Shown: in pieces, positions 34,408-43,050 of the stretch | Numbering within the stretch: position 1 is the first letter of the stretch | Layout of the letters: each line of letters opens with the position of its first letter | NCBI GenBank assembly: GCA_019114225.1 | Contig: DXFW01000039.1 | Location: forward strand, 107,021-171,020 | Source: Candidatus Allofournierella pullicola | GTDB lineage: Bacteria; Bacillota; Clostridia; Oscillospirales; Ruminococcaceae | Length of the DNA stretch: 64,000 nucleotides | Direction of reading: 5' to 3' | The notes under the pieces: generated by a model | What the model was told of the DNA's origin: nothing | Seen by the model: only the letters and a program-made list of their open reading frames with translations | The model's database searches: none | Program-made: the position numbers and the translations under genes

Positions 34408-35622
34408 TTACACGCCCAGCTTCTCTTCCAGGTTCTTGCGGATGGCCTTGATGAACTCCCCGCTGGACACAGGCGTGGGGGTAATGCCCTCTGCCAGGCC
34501 GCACAGGTCCTTGGTCATCACGCCGCTCTCCAGGGTGTCGATACAGGCGGCCTCCAGCTTCTTGGCGAAGTCCTCCAGGGCCGGGATACCGTCCAGCTCG
34601 CCGCGCTTGGCCAGCGCGCCGGTCCAGGCAAAGATGGTGGCCATGGGGTTGGTGCTGGTGACCTCGCCCTTCAGATAGCGGTAGTAGTGGCGGGTGACAG
34701 TGCCGTGGGCCGCCTCGTACTCGTAGCAGCCGTCGGGGCTCACCAGCACGCTGGTCATCATGGCAAGGCTGCCGAAGGCGGTGGAGACCATGTCGCTCAT
34801 CACGTCGCCGTCGTAGTTCTTGCAGGCCCAGATGAAGCCGCCCTCGCTGCGGATGACCCGGGCCACCGCGTCGTCGATGAGGGTGTAGAAATACTCGATC
34901 CCCGCGGCCTCAAACTTCTCCTTGTACTCCGCCTCGTAAATTTCCGCGAAGATGTCCTTGAAGGTGTGGTCGTATTTTTTGCTGATGGTGTCCTTGGTGG
35001 CAAACCACAAGTCCTGCTTGGTGGACAGGGCGTAGTTGAAGCAGCTGCGGGCAAAGCTGGCAATGCTGGTGTCCTTGTTGTACTGAGCCTGCAAAACGCC
35101 CGGGCACTCAAAGTCATACACCGTCTGGCGCTGCTCGGTGCCGTCCTCGCCGGTGAACACCAGCTCCGCCTTGCCGGGGCCGGGAATGCGGAACTCGGTG
35201 CCCTTGTACACGTCGCCGTAGGCATGGCGGGCGATGGTGATGGGCTTTTTCCAGTTTTTCACCACGGGCTTAATGCAGTTGATGAGGATGGGCGCGCGGA
35301 ACACGGTGCCGTCCAGCACAGCGCGGATGGTGCCGTTGGGGCTCTTCCACATCTCGTGCAGGTTATACTCAGTCATGCGCTGGGCGTTGGGGGTGATGGT
35401 GGCGCACTTCACCGACACGCCGTACTTCTTGTTGGCCAGCGCCGCGTCCATGGTGACCTGATCGCCGGTGGCGTCCCGGTTGGGCAGCCCCAGGTCGTAG
35501 TATTCGCTCTTGAGGTCCACAAAGGGCAGGATGAGTTCGTCCTTGATCATTTGCCACAAAATGCGGGTCATCTCGTCGCCGTCCATCTCCACAAGGGGGG
35601 TGGTCATCTTGATTTTTTCCAT
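34408..35622 (-). CDS. icd: NADP-dependent isocitrate dehydrogenase, eukaryotic-like homodimeric type
   Basis: 404 residues. It starts [13 protein letters not shown] and has [30 protein letters not shown] and [14 protein letters not shown], the signature of the type II (eukaryote-like) NADP-IDH clade rather than E. coli Icd. It converts isocitrate to 2-oxoglutarate with NADPH, feeding glutamate synthesis in an anaerobe with an incomplete TCA cycle. AGGAGAGAGGCACCC lies before the ATG at 35622. It ends a minus-strand cluster; an aminotransferase gene lies 28 bases upstream, fitting a 2-oxoglutarate/glutamate link. Confidence 0.96.
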   Translation of the reverse strand: MEKIKMTTPLVEMDGDEMTRILWQMIKDELILPFVDLKSEYYDLGLPNRDATGDQVTMDAALANKKYGVSVKCATITPNAQRMTEYNLHEMWKSPNGTIRAVLDGTVFRAPILINCIKPVVKNWKKPITIARHAYGDVYKGTEFRIPGPGKAELVFTGEDGTEQRQTVYDFECPGVLQAQYNKDTSIASFARSCFNYALSTKQDLWFATKDTISKKYDHTFKDIFAEIYEAEYKEKFEAAGIEYFYTLIDDAVARVIRSEGGFIWACKNYDGDVMSDMVSTAFGSLAMMTSVLVSPDGCYEYEAAHGTVTRHYYRYLKGEVTSTNPMATIFAWTGALAKRGELDGIPALEDFAKKLEAACIDTLESGVMTKDLCGLAEGITPTPVSSGEFIKAIRKNLEEKLGV

Positions 35623-35650
35623 GGGTGCCTCTCTCCTCTCATTTTTCGCG

Positions 35651-36844
35651 TCACAGGGGTTTCGTCATCTCAGCCAGAACTTCGGCCATCACGGCCACGC
35701 CCCGGTCGATCTGTTCCTTGGTGGGGGTGGAGAAATTCAGCCGCACAAAGGGCTGCTCCACCGCGCTGTCGGTGTAGAAGGCGCTGCCCGGCACCACCGC
35801 CAACTTCTTTTCCAGGCACCGCCGGGCAAATTCCCCAACGGGCACTTCGTCGGGCAGCTTGGCCCAGATGAACATGCCGCCCTCCGGCCGCACATAGCTC
35901 ACCGCGCCCCCCAGCTCGTCCAGCCGGGCCATCATGTGGTTTGCCTTTTCCCGGTAGATGGCCTGCAGGCGGGCGATGTGGGCGTCCATGTCCGCTTGGG
36001 TCAGCATGCGCTCGCACACCCGCTGGGCCCAGACGTTGGTGTGCACGTCGCTGCCCTGCTTGGCGGTGACCATTTTGGCGATGAGGTCGCCCTGGCCGGC
36101 GCAATAGGCAAGGCGCATGCCCGGGCAGAGAATTTTGCTGAAAGACCCGGCGTAGACCACCGCGCCGCACTCATCAAAGTGCTTGATGGGGGGCACGTCC
36201 TCGCCGCAAATGCGCAGCGCGCCGTAGGGGTCGTCCTCCAGCACCGGCACGCCGTACTGTACCGCCAGCCGGTAGATGGCCTTGCGCTTTTCTTCGCTGG
36301 TGGTGTAGCCGGTGGGGTTCTGGAAGTTGGGAATGCAGTAGAAAAACTTGGGCTTCGGCTGGGCCGCAAAGGCCGCTTCCAGGGCCTCCAGATCCACGCC
36401 GTTCGGCTCCAGGGGCACGCCCCGAAGCTCGGCGCCGAAGCTGCGCATGGAGTTGTAGGCCCCGAGAAAGGCCGGCTCCTCCACCGCCACCACGTCGCCC
36501 TCGTTGCACAGCAGTTTTGCCATGAACTCGATGACCTGCTGGCTGCCGCTGGTGATGATGAGCTCATCGCTCTCCTTCACCACCGGCCACTTGCGGTTGG
36601 CGAACTCACGGCAGGCGCTGCGCAGGGGGCCGTAGCCTTCGGTGACGGAATACTGCAGCATGCCCACCGGGTCGCTTTCCAGCAGCTGGTCGCTGAAGGC
36701 GCGGATGTCCGCCACAGGGAAGCTGTCTGCCGCGGGGTTGCCGCCCGCAAAGCTGATGAGGCCCGGGTCGCTCATCTGTTTGAGCAGCTCGCGGATAATG
36801 CTGGGGCGCATGCCCAGCACCTTGTCGGAATAACAGAACTCCAT
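35651..36844 (-). CDS. PLP-dependent aminotransferase, 2-aminoadipate/MocR-type fold I
   Basis: 397 residues. The N terminus [20 protein letters not shown] and [14 protein letters not shown] match the LysN/2-aminoadipate aminotransferase group. The middle holds [14 protein letters not shown] and the PLP lysine lies in [17 protein letters not shown]. No DNA-binding domain is fused. Such enzymes transfer amino groups between broad-range amino acids and 2-oxoglutarate. The start at 36844 (MEFCYSD) follows AAGGGGGCAAC. It sits between the CDF transporter (13 bases) and icd (28 bases), so all three are probably one operon. Confidence 0.92.
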   Translation of the reverse strand: MEFCYSDKVLGMRPSIIRELLKQMSDPGLISFAGGNPAADSFPVADIRAFSDQLLESDPVGMLQYSVTEGYGPLRSACREFANRKWPVVKESDELIITSGSQQVIEFMAKLLCNEGDVVAVEEPAFLGAYNSMRSFGAELRGVPLEPNGVDLEALEAAFAAQPKPKFFYCIPNFQNPTGYTTSEEKRKAIYRLAVQYGVPVLEDDPYGALRICGEDVPPIKHFDECGAVVYAGSFSKILCPGMRLAYCAGQGDLIAKMVTAKQGSDVHTNVWAQRVCERMLTQADMDAHIARLQAIYREKANHMMARLDELGGAVSYVRPEGGMFIWAKLPDEVPVGEFARRCLEKKLAVVPGSAFYTDSAVEQPFVRLNFSTPTKEQIDRGVAVMAEVLAEMTKPL

Positions 36845-36857
36845 GGTCGTTGCCCCC

Positions 36858-38054
36858 TTACTGCACCGCCTCGCCCGCGCAGGGCACGGCGGCAAAACTG
36901 GTCTCCACGGTGATGACACAGCGGTAGCTTGGGTCTTTTTCGCTCACCAGCTGCGCAATGGCCTCCTTGAGGCGGGCGCTGCTCATGGCAAAGCCCGGCG
37001 GGGTGACGCAGTCAAAGATGATGTTGATGTGGTTCACGCCCGGCACCATCCGCAGATCGTGGATGGAAAGGGAGGGGTCGATGGTCCTGACCGCCTCGGC
37101 CAGCCAGCGGCGCATGTCGCCCACCTGGGCGTCGGAGGTGACGATGGGGTCGAAGTGGATGACCACCGGCAGGCGGTCGTTTTTGAGGAAGTCCCGCTCG
37201 ATGTCGTCGATGAGCTCATGGCTGGCCATCACGTCGTCCTCGGCGGCCAGCTCCACATGGACGCTGGCAAACTGGCGGCCGGGGCCGTAGTCGTGGACCA
37301 TCAGGTCGTGGGTGCCCAGCACGCCGGGATACGACATGATCTTGTCGTGGATGTGCTGCACCAGCTCCGGGTCCGGGGCGAGGCCCAGCAGCGGGTCGAT
37401 GGTGTCCTTCACCAGGCCCACGCCGCTGTAGAGGATGAACAGGGCCACCGCCGCGCCCATCCAGCCGTCCAGCTCCACCTTCGCAAAGTGGCTGATGAGG
37501 CTGGCGATGAGCACCGCGCTGGTGGTGAGCACGTCGTTGCGGCTGTCCGCCGCGGTGGCGATGAGGGAGCCGGAATTGATACGCTTGCCCACGGTGCGGT
37601 TGAACACCGACATCCACAGCTTGACGGCGATGGACACCGCCAGCACCGCCATGGCCACCCAGCTAAAAGTTACGGGGGCGGGGTGCAAAATCTTTTCCAC
37701 GCTGCTCTTCAGCAATTCCACGCCGATGACCAGCACCATCACCGCCACCGCAAGACCCGCCAGATACTCAAAGCGGGCGTGGCCGTAGGGGTGTTCGTCG
37801 TCGGCGGGGCGGGCGCCCAGCTTGAAGCCGATGAGGCTCACCACGCTGGAGGACGCGTCGGACAGGTTGTTCACCGCGTCGGCGGCGATGGAGATACTGC
37901 CCGAGAGGGTGCCGGCCAGAAATTTGCCGGCGCAGAGCAGCAGGTTGCAGAAGATACCCACCCAGCTGGCCAGATTGCCGTAGGCAGTGCGCACGGCGGG
38001 GTCGGTGGTGTCGCGGCTGTTTTTGACGAACAGCCGCACGAGCGTTTCAGTCAC
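36858..38054 (-). CDS. Cation diffusion facilitator (CDF) transporter
   Basis: 398 residues. Six predicted membrane helices lie in residues about 30-235, with metal-site motifs ADAVNNLSDASSS in helix 2 and IATAADSRNDVLTT in helix 5, and HPYGHARFEYL between helices. A cytoplasmic dimerisation domain with extra sequence follows (VHDYGPGRQFASVHVELAAEDDV) and a C-terminal extension. CDF proteins export Zn, Mn or Fe by proton antiport; the D/D pattern does not fix the metal. Cotranscription with DUF896 upstream and the aminotransferase downstream is likely. Confidence 0.92.
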   Translation of the reverse strand: MTETLVRLFVKNSRDTTDPAVRTAYGNLASWVGIFCNLLLCAGKFLAGTLSGSISIAADAVNNLSDASSSVVSLIGFKLGARPADDEHPYGHARFEYLAGLAVAVMVLVIGVELLKSSVEKILHPAPVTFSWVAMAVLAVSIAVKLWMSVFNRTVGKRINSGSLIATAADSRNDVLTTSAVLIASLISHFAKVELDGWMGAAVALFILYSGVGLVKDTIDPLLGLAPDPELVQHIHDKIMSYPGVLGTHDLMVHDYGPGRQFASVHVELAAEDDVMASHELIDDIERDFLKNDRLPVVIHFDPIVTSDAQVGDMRRWLAEAVRTIDPSLSIHDLRMVPGVNHINIIFDCVTPPGFAMSSARLKEAIAQLVSEKDPSYRCVITVETSFAAVPCAGEAVQ

Positions 38055-38097
38055 ACAAAAGCACCTCGGATGTTGTGGAATGGGGCGTTTGGCCCCG

Positions 38098-38301
38098 TCA
38101 GGACTTGCGCTTCAGCGGGCGGGGGCCGTTTTCGTCGATGACGTCGATGTTGTCCAGCTGGGCGCGCAGGCTGCGCTTCATACTTTCAATGTATTCCTGG
38201 CGCAGGGCCATCTGTTCGGCGCGTTCCGCGTCGGTGAGGCCTTCGGCGGTGCGGCTTTTGCGGGCCAGCTCGCTGATCCGGTCAAGTTTTTGCTGTTCCA
38301 T
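38098..38301 (-). CDS. DUF896 (YnzC/UPF0291) protein
   Basis: 67 residues. It matches the small helical YnzC family: DRISELARKSRTAEGLTDAERAEQMALRQEYIESMKRSLRAQL is the diagnostic run, given here as two overlapping helices (about 6-28 and 32-50). In Bacillus ynzC is near SOS genes, but function is unknown. The ATG at 38301 follows GAAAGGGGAAC. An extended -10 lies 45 bases upstream. It probably heads the cluster with the CDF transporter, aminotransferase and icd. Confidence 0.9.
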   Translation of the reverse strand: MEQQKLDRISELARKSRTAEGLTDAERAEQMALRQEYIESMKRSLRAQLDNIDVIDENGPRPLKRKS

Positions 38302-38345
38302 GGGTCGTTCCCCTTTCGGCCGCGGGTGCGGCGCGCTTTTCGCTT

Positions 38346-38354
38346 ATTATAACA
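38346..38354 (-). promoter_or_regulatory. Extended -10 promoter of the DUF896 operon
   Basis: On the minus strand TGTTATAAT (38354-38346), just downstream of an independent terminator, so DUF896 transcription starts afresh here. Confidence 0.6.
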
Positions 38355-38364
38355 GAAACAGGGC

Positions 38365-38609
38365 CAAAACGCAAAAGCAGCCTGCTCCGAGGAGTGAAGG
38401 AGCAGGCTGCCTTTGCACAAATTGAAGAGGAATCTCATGAAAAGCGGATATCTATATGAACCTTCTCACGAAGGGGAAGGCGGGTCGGTTGTCTGGGCCG
38501 TCCACAGGCGGGGCTTGCGGGCCCGCCCGTCGCATGGGCGGCGGCCAGTATACACGGCTTTTTCTGCCGCGGCCGGTTTTCACTTTGGGGAATCATCTGT
38601 TCCCCCCGG
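38365..38609 (-). ncRNA. Candidate small RNA of about 245 nt
   Basis: No gene lies in 38302-38768, yet on the minus strand TTTCCA (38643-38638) and TATAAT (38621-38616) at 16 bases form a promoter. The end is a strong hairpin (GCAGCCTGCTCC, 38377-38388, with 38399-38410) followed by TTTTGCGTTTT. Inside is a GGGGAA/TTCCCC hairpin near the 5' end. I could not match it to RNase P, tmRNA, SRP RNA or a riboswitch; 6S RNA cannot be excluded. The region has no protein-like frame with a ribosome site. Confidence 0.4.
38371..38416. terminator. Strong hairpin terminator upstream of DUF896
   Basis: An 18-bp stem with one A-C mismatch and a ten-base loop. T-rich on both sides, better on the minus strand. 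It lies upstream of DUF896 rather than after a known gene, which is why a separate transcript is proposed. Confidence 0.85.
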
Positions 38610-38723
38610 GCTGTGATTATAGAATACCCCCACTTTGTGGAAAAACCGTGATAAGCTTATAAACAAATTGCAAAAACGTTACAAACAGTCTGTGACCGGG
38701 CGCTTTGCGCCCCTTGCCCGCCG

Positions 38724-38732
38724 TGGTATAAT
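38724..38732 (+). promoter_or_regulatory. Extended -10 promoter of queH
   Basis: TGGTATAAT, 36 bases before the queH start. Confidence 0.55.
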
Positions 38733-38768
38733 GGCTTTGATGAATTTTGTGAAAGGGGGCGCTTTTCC

Positions 38769-39425
38769 ATGGCGAACCCGCCCAACTACGCCCGGGAGAT
38801 GGAGGCCGTGCTCACCCGGCTCGTCCCCGTGGAAGGCCAAAAGCCCCGGCTGCTGCTCCATGCCTGCTGCGGGCCCTGTTCCAGCGCGGTGCTGGAACAG
38901 CTGCTGGCCCATTTTGAGGTGACCATCCTCTACTATAACCCCAACATCTGGCCCGCCGCCGAATATCGCCGCCGTGGGGACGAGCTGGAGCGCTTTGCCG
39001 CCGCCTTTGCCCCCGCGGTGCAGGTGGTGGAGGGCGACTACGACACCGGCCGCTATTACGAGGCAGTGGCGGGCCTTGAGGCCGAGCCGGAGCGGGGCGG
39101 GCGGTGCACCGTGTGCTACCGGCTGCGGATGGACCAGGCGGCCCGCTACGCCGCCGCACACGGCTTCGACTGGTTCTGCACCACCCTGTCCATCAGCCCC
39201 CACAAGGACGCTGCCCGGATCAACGCCATCGGGCAGGAACTGGAAGCGCAGTACGGCGTGCGCCATCTGCCCAACGACTTCAAGAAGAAAAACGGCTATA
39301 AGCGCAGCCTGGAGCTCTCGGCCGAATACGGCCTTTACCGGCAGGATTACTGCGGCTGTGAGTTCAGCGCCCGCCGCGCCGCAAAGGAGGAGGACGCCCC
39401 CGATGGACCGTCTGGAACAGTTTGA
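38769..39425 (+). CDS. queH: Epoxyqueuosine reductase QueH
   Basis: 218 residues. QueH (DUF208) reduces epoxyqueuosine to queuosine at tRNA position 34, replacing QueG in many anaerobes. Cysteines expected to bind the Fe-S cluster and second iron are visible: HACCGPCSS (about 31-39), RCTVCYRLRM near the middle and DYCGCEFS at the end. STLSISPHKD-like text reads TLSISPHKDAARIN. The ATG at 38769 follows AAAGGGGGC. The 3' end overlaps the next small gene by 23 bases. Confidence 0.95.
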   Translation: MANPPNYAREMEAVLTRLVPVEGQKPRLLLHACCGPCSSAVLEQLLAHFEVTILYYNPNIWPAAEYRRRGDELERFAAAFAPAVQVVEGDYDTGRYYEAVAGLEAEPERGGRCTVCYRLRMDQAARYAAAHGFDWFCTTLSISPHKDAARINAIGQELEAQYGVRHLPNDFKKKNGYKRSLELSAEYGLYRQDYCGCEFSARRAAKEEDAPDGPSGTV

Positions 39426-39594
39426 AAAAATGCTGGCGGACCTGCAGGCCCAATACGCCGACACGGCGGCCCGCATGGAAACGCTGAAGGCGCAAGACAA
39501 GACCCGCACCGCCACCTACCGCCAGCTGATGGGCCAGAAGCTGACCCTGGGCCAAATGCTGGAGACCTACCGGGTCTACGGCCTGCTGGAGTGA
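39403..39594 (+). CDS. 63-residue coiled-coil protein overlapping queH
   Basis: A short, highly charged, mostly helical protein (DRLEQFEKMLADLQAQYAD, then LKAQDKTRTATYRQLMGQK) with no membrane segment. AAAGGAGGAGG lies nine bases before its ATG, inside the queH coding region, and the two overlap by 23 bases. A terminator follows directly. Composition and heptad-like spacing (leucines at 4, 11, 14) suggest a coiled coil. I do not recognise a family. Confidence that it is a real gene rests on the strong ribosome site and terminator. Confidence 0.65.
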   Translation: MDRLEQFEKMLADLQAQYADTAARMETLKAQDKTRTATYRQLMGQKLTLGQMLETYRVYGLLE

Positions 39595-39602
39595 AAAAAG
39601 GC

Positions 39603-39641
39603 AAAAAAAAGAGCCTTCCCCGCCGGGGGAAGGCCTTTTTT
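39603..39641. terminator. Bidirectional terminator
   Basis: GCCTTCCCC pairs with GGGGAAGGC, flanked by eight A on the left and six T on the right, between convergent genes. Confidence 0.9.
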
Positions 39642-39642
39642 G

Positions 39643-40602
39643 TTATCTGCGCCGTCCGGCACCGCCGCCGGAACGGGAGCCGCCGGAGCGGGGGGACCCG
39701 CCGCCGCTGCGCCGGCCTGCGCCGGAACCGCGGCCGCTGCCGCCGCTAAAGCCGCCGAAGCTCTTGGGGCGGGAGGACGAGGACGGCCGGGAGGAACCGC
39801 CGCCAAAGCCTCCAAAGCCGCCGGGGCCGCCGGAATGGGGCGGGCGGGGCGGACGAGGGGGCGGCGGAGGCCGCCGGTACCAGCCGCCGTAGAAGTGCCG
39901 CCGGGGCGGCAGAGGCGGGTAGGTGTAGCCAAACCAGCGGGTGCGCACATAGCGCACCGGGTGCAGGATGTTGCCCAGCACCACCAGGAAGATGAGCACC
40001 ACCAGCAGGATGGTCAGGGTGAAGAATCCGCCCACACGGGCCGCAAAGGAAGGGCCTTCCGGCGCGGGGGCGGGCGAGCCGCCGCCGGTGCTCTGGCCGG
40101 GCTGCACGTCGTAGATGTCGCACAGCTCGTCGTACATGGCATTGGTGAAGGCGGTGACGCCCGCGTCATAGTCGCCCTTGGCAAAGCCCTCCTCCAGGTT
40201 GTTCCAGAGCAGGTCGTCGATTTTCTGGGGCGGCAGGTCCTTTTCCAGGCCGGTGCCCACGGTGCAGTAGTAATCCTCCGCGCCGATCACCAGCAAAAGC
40301 AAAACGCCGTTGTTTTTGTCGGGGTCGCCCACGCCCCAGCTGTTCAGCGTTTCGATGGCGTAGTCGGCGGTGGAGGAAGTTCCGGTGAAATCCACCGTGA
40401 GCACGCCGATCTCGGCCCCGCAGCTTTCGCTCAGGGCGATGGTCAGATCGTTCACCGCCTGCTCGGTGCGCTCGCTGAGCACGTTGGCCTCGTCCAGCAC
40501 ACAGCTGCCTTCGGGGGCGGCAGGCACCACCGCGAAGACGCTGCCGGTGAGCAGGGCCGCCGCCAGCACCAGGCCGGCGAGGGCGCGTTTCAGCTGTTTC
40601 AT
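39643..40602 (-). CDS. TPM-domain membrane protein (YgcG-like)
   Basis: 319 residues. Signal peptide (about 1-24), then a TPM domain (about 34-155: CVLDEANVLSERTEQAVNDL, GCGAEIGVLTVDF-type strand, GVLLLLVIGAEDYYCTVGTGLE), a membrane helix (about 195-216), and a long Pro/Gly/Arg/Ser-rich cytoplasmic tail (about 232-319). TPM domains occur in photosystem repair and in YgcG proteins of unknown envelope role. The gene follows lemA with a four-base overlap in the xpaC-telA-lemA cluster, so the products probably act together at the membrane. Confidence 0.85.
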   Translation of the reverse strand: MKQLKRALAGLVLAAALLTGSVFAVVPAAPEGSCVLDEANVLSERTEQAVNDLTIALSESCGAEIGVLTVDFTGTSSTADYAIETLNSWGVGDPDKNNGVLLLLVIGAEDYYCTVGTGLEKDLPPQKIDDLLWNNLEEGFAKGDYDAGVTAFTNAMYDELCDIYDVQPGQSTGGGSPAPAPEGPSFAARVGGFFTLTILLVVLIFLVVLGNILHPVRYVRTRWFGYTYPPLPPRRHFYGGWYRRPPPPPRPPRPPHSGGPGGFGGFGGGSSRPSSSSRPKSFGGFSGGSGRGSGAGRRSGGGSPRSGGSRSGGGAGRRR

Positions 40603-41165
40603 CGGTAATACTCCGCCTCCTCTATGCCCCAGAGCGCGCCGATCAGCTTTGCCGGCTGGCCGGACAAAGTGTCGTTGAACTCTTGCGCCCGGGAATTGTA
40701 ATCGTTGTTTCGGATGGTGTTGCCCCGGGCGTTGAACTCCGCCAGCTCCCCGGCCAACAGGTCATACTGATTCGTATCCGCCAGCTTCACCGCCTCGTCG
40801 TAAAGGGCGTTCACCGCGGCGTCCAGCTGCGCGTCGGCGGCAGCTTTGGCGGCGGGGCCCTCGGCGGCGTTCACCGCCCCGATGGCGCTGTTGACCCCGT
40901 CGATGGTCTCGGCGCTCACGCCGCTGACCTTTCCGGCCACGGTGGTCAGGTTCGCCGCCGAGTTGAGGCGGGCGTCCAGGTCGGCGGCGATGGAATACAT
41001 CCCGTCGGAGAATGCCGCGGCGGTGCTGCTCTCATAAGCGGCCAGCTTCGCCCCGCCCACGCCAAACACCGAGCCGGCCGCCAGCAGGCAGGCGGCGGCC
41101 ACCGCCACCGCCTTGTTCTTCAGCGGCGCGGGCAGCAGCTGTTCCAGTTTACACGGACCTTTCAT
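40599..41165 (-). CDS. LemA-like membrane protein
   Basis: 188 residues. An N-terminal membrane helix (about 17-36) is followed by a helical extracytoplasmic domain. The C-terminal NDYNSRAQEFNDTLSGQPAKLIGALWG resembles the LemA signature (YN-x-YN...FP). It is Ala-rich and shorter than canonical LemA in the loop, so the match is partial. The ATG at 41165 overlaps the telA stop by one base; its own 3' end overlaps the TPM gene. LemA with TPM is a recurrent pair, supporting the call. Function in bacteria unknown. Confidence 0.75.
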   Translation of the reverse strand: MKGPCKLEQLLPAPLKNKAVAVAAACLLAAGSVFGVGGAKLAAYESSTAAAFSDGMYSIAADLDARLNSAANLTTVAGKVSGVSAETIDGVNSAIGAVNAAEGPAAKAAADAQLDAAVNALYDEAVKLADTNQYDLLAGELAEFNARGNTIRNNDYNSRAQEFNDTLSGQPAKLIGALWGIEEAEYYR

Positions 41166-42322
41166 CAATTATGCAGCTCCATCAGTTTTTGTTTCAGTTC
41201 GCCCTCGATACGGCCCAGCTCCACCTCGGCGGCAGCCCGCTTGGCGCGGCCCTCGGTCTGGATCTTGTTCAGCTCGTCCAGGGTCTCGATGAGGCTCTTG
41301 TTGGTGGCCTGCAGGGTCTCGATGTCCACAATGCCCCGCTCGGACTCCTTGGCCGCGTCGATGGTGCCCTGCTTGAGGGCGGCGGCGTTCTTCTTCAGCA
41401 GCTCGTTGGTCATGTCGCTCACCGCCCGCTGGGCCTCGATGGCCTGCTGGCTGTGGGCCAGGCCCAGGGCCAGCACCATCTGGCTCTTCCACAGGGGGAT
41501 GGTGTTCACAATGCTGGTCTGGATCTTTTCCGCCATCATGGTGTCGTTGTTCTGGATGAGGCGGATCTGGGGGCCCATCTGGATGGACACGTTGCGGGTG
41601 AGCTCCAGGTCGTAGAGCTTTTTCTCAAAGCGGTCGCACATGTCCGCCAGGTCACGGGCGGCCTGGGCGTCCTCGGGCAGGCCGCTGGCCTTGGCCTTGT
41701 CCATGGCGGCCTGCAGCTCGCCCTCCCGCACCTGCTTGAGCTTTTTCTTGCCCGCCAGGATGTACATGGTGAGCTCCTTGAAGTAGAGCATGTTCATCTG
41801 GTACATCTTGTCCAGCATGGCCACGTCCTTGAGCAGCTGCACCTGATGGCCTTCCAGCACGGCCTCGATCTTTTCCACGTTCACCTCGGCCTTGGCGTAC
41901 TTGGCCTTCATGGCCTCAATGCCGCTGCCGGCCTTTTTGAAAAAGCCGAAAATGCCCTTGCTCTCTTCCTGGGCGTCGAAGCCCTTCAGCTCGGTGACCA
42001 GATTCGCGATCATCTCGCCGGTCTCGCCCAGGTCCTTGGTGCGCACCTTGTCCAGGGCGGTCTCGCTGAAATCGCCGATCTTCTTCTGGGTGGCCGCGCC
42101 GTACTGCAGCACCATCTGGCTGTTGGTCACGTCGATCTTTTCGGCAAAGTCATCCACCATCTTCTGCTCTTCGGGGGAAAGACGGGTCTCCTCGATCATC
42201 ACCGGCTCGACCTTCTTTTCCTCCTCGGCGGCAGCCGCGGCGGCCTCGTCGGCGGCGGGGTCCAGGGTGAGGGTGGGCACTGCGTCCAGGGTCAGTTCCG
42301 GCGTCATGTTCTTTTCGTCCAT
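41165..42322 (-). CDS. Toxic anion resistance protein TelA-like
   Basis: 385 residues, cytoplasmic, almost wholly helical. TelA-family marks: SPEEQKMVDDFAEKIDVTNSQMVLQYGAATQKKIGDFSE (about 48-85, given as a helix pair), KAKYAKAEVNVEKIEAVLEGHQ, and near the C terminus LKQGTIDAAKESERGIVDIETLQ. The family is named for tellurite resistance but seems to serve envelope or membrane-stress functions in Firmicutes. It lies 28 bases after xpaC and overlaps lemA; xpaC-telA adjacency is conserved. Confidence 0.92.
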   Translation of the reverse strand: MDEKNMTPELTLDAVPTLTLDPAADEAAAAAAEEEKKVEPVMIEETRLSPEEQKMVDDFAEKIDVTNSQMVLQYGAATQKKIGDFSETALDKVRTKDLGETGEMIANLVTELKGFDAQEESKGIFGFFKKAGSGIEAMKAKYAKAEVNVEKIEAVLEGHQVQLLKDVAMLDKMYQMNMLYFKELTMYILAGKKKLKQVREGELQAAMDKAKASGLPEDAQAARDLADMCDRFEKKLYDLELTRNVSIQMGPQIRLIQNNDTMMAEKIQTSIVNTIPLWKSQMVLALGLAHSQQAIEAQRAVSDMTNELLKKNAAALKQGTIDAAKESERGIVDIETLQATNKSLIETLDELNKIQTEGRAKRAAAEVELGRIEGELKQKLMELHN

Positions 42323-42350
42323 GGTCGTTCGTTCCTTTCACTTTCGAAGA

Positions 42351-42980
42351 TTATTCCACAAGGCCCTGCCCTTTCAGCATGCCTTTGAGTACTTCCAGAT
42401 CGGCGTCCAGGTCCAGCGCGGCGGCGGAATAGAGGCTGTCCAGCTGGTTTTCAAACGCGGTGGCGATGACCGCCGCGTTGGCCTCCACCTGCCTGCGCAC
42501 CTCTTCGGCGTTTTCGCCGGAGACGCCCGTCTCCTCCATATCCGCATAGAGGGTGAGGATCTTCACCGCGTCCGGCAGATAGTGGTTGGTGAACCGCCGC
42601 ACCTGCGGGGCCTTGTCCGGGTCTTTTTCCAGCTGGGTCAGAATGCCGTCGCAGGCGGCTTCCATCCGGCGGATGGCTGCGCTGAGGGCGTCGTCGGGAA
42701 TGCGCTCATCCAGCGCCCGCAGGCGTTTGCGGTCGGCGTCGATGTGGCTGAGCATTTCGTCCGCGTCCTCCCGGCCGGTGAACCAGGGCACCTCTTTTTT
42801 CTCGATGACCGGCGGGCAGAGCTTGAAGGCGGCCGCCAGCGCCGCCACTGAAGCGGCGGCCACAAGGCCCAGCGCCCACAGCTCATAGATGGGCAGCGCC
42901 AGCGCTCCCACCACCCAAACCGCCCCGGCGATGTACCAGGGGGCGGCGGGCTTCTTTTTTATCTCAATGATCTTGCTCAT
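42351..42980 (-). CDS. XpaC-like (5-bromo-4-chloroindolyl phosphate hydrolysis family) protein
   Basis: 209 residues. Two N-terminal membrane helices (about 14-30 and 34-52) are followed by a helical domain with MLSHIDADRKRLRALDERIPD and QVRRFTNHYLPDAVKILTLYADMEE, the XpaC signature. The name comes from a phenotype, not a known reaction. It is the first gene of the xpaC-telA-lemA-TPM cluster; an extended -10 (TGGTAAAAT) lies about 45 bases upstream. Role probably in envelope homeostasis (inference from partners). Confidence 0.88.
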   Translation of the reverse strand: MSKIIEIKKKPAAPWYIAGAVWVVGALALPIYELWALGLVAAASVAALAAAFKLCPPVIEKKEVPWFTGREDADEMLSHIDADRKRLRALDERIPDDALSAAIRRMEAACDGILTQLEKDPDKAPQVRRFTNHYLPDAVKILTLYADMEETGVSGENAEEVRRQVEANAAVIATAFENQLDSLYSAAALDLDADLEVLKGMLKGQGLVE

Positions 42981-43025
42981 GCTTTGCTTCTCCCGCGCGG
43001 GCCGTTCCGCCCGCTGTTTGTTATT

Positions 43026-43034
43026 ATTTTACCA
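43026..43034 (-). promoter_or_regulatory. Extended -10 promoter of the xpaC cluster
   Basis: Minus strand TGGTAAAAT (43034-43026), 46 bases before xpaC. Confidence 0.5.
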
Positions 43035-43050
43035 CAGTAAAGCAGCTAAA

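Noticed and set aside
33967..34678. Several open frames of 60-180 codons on both strands inside and past the inverted-repeat element
   Set aside because: No ribosome sites, odd composition and complete overlap with hairpin arms or with icd.
38600..38700. DnaA boxes or an origin in the AT-rich stretch before queH
   Set aside because: GTGGAAAAACC and TTATAAAC do not match TTATCCACA, and there is no cluster of repeats or dnaA/dnaN context.
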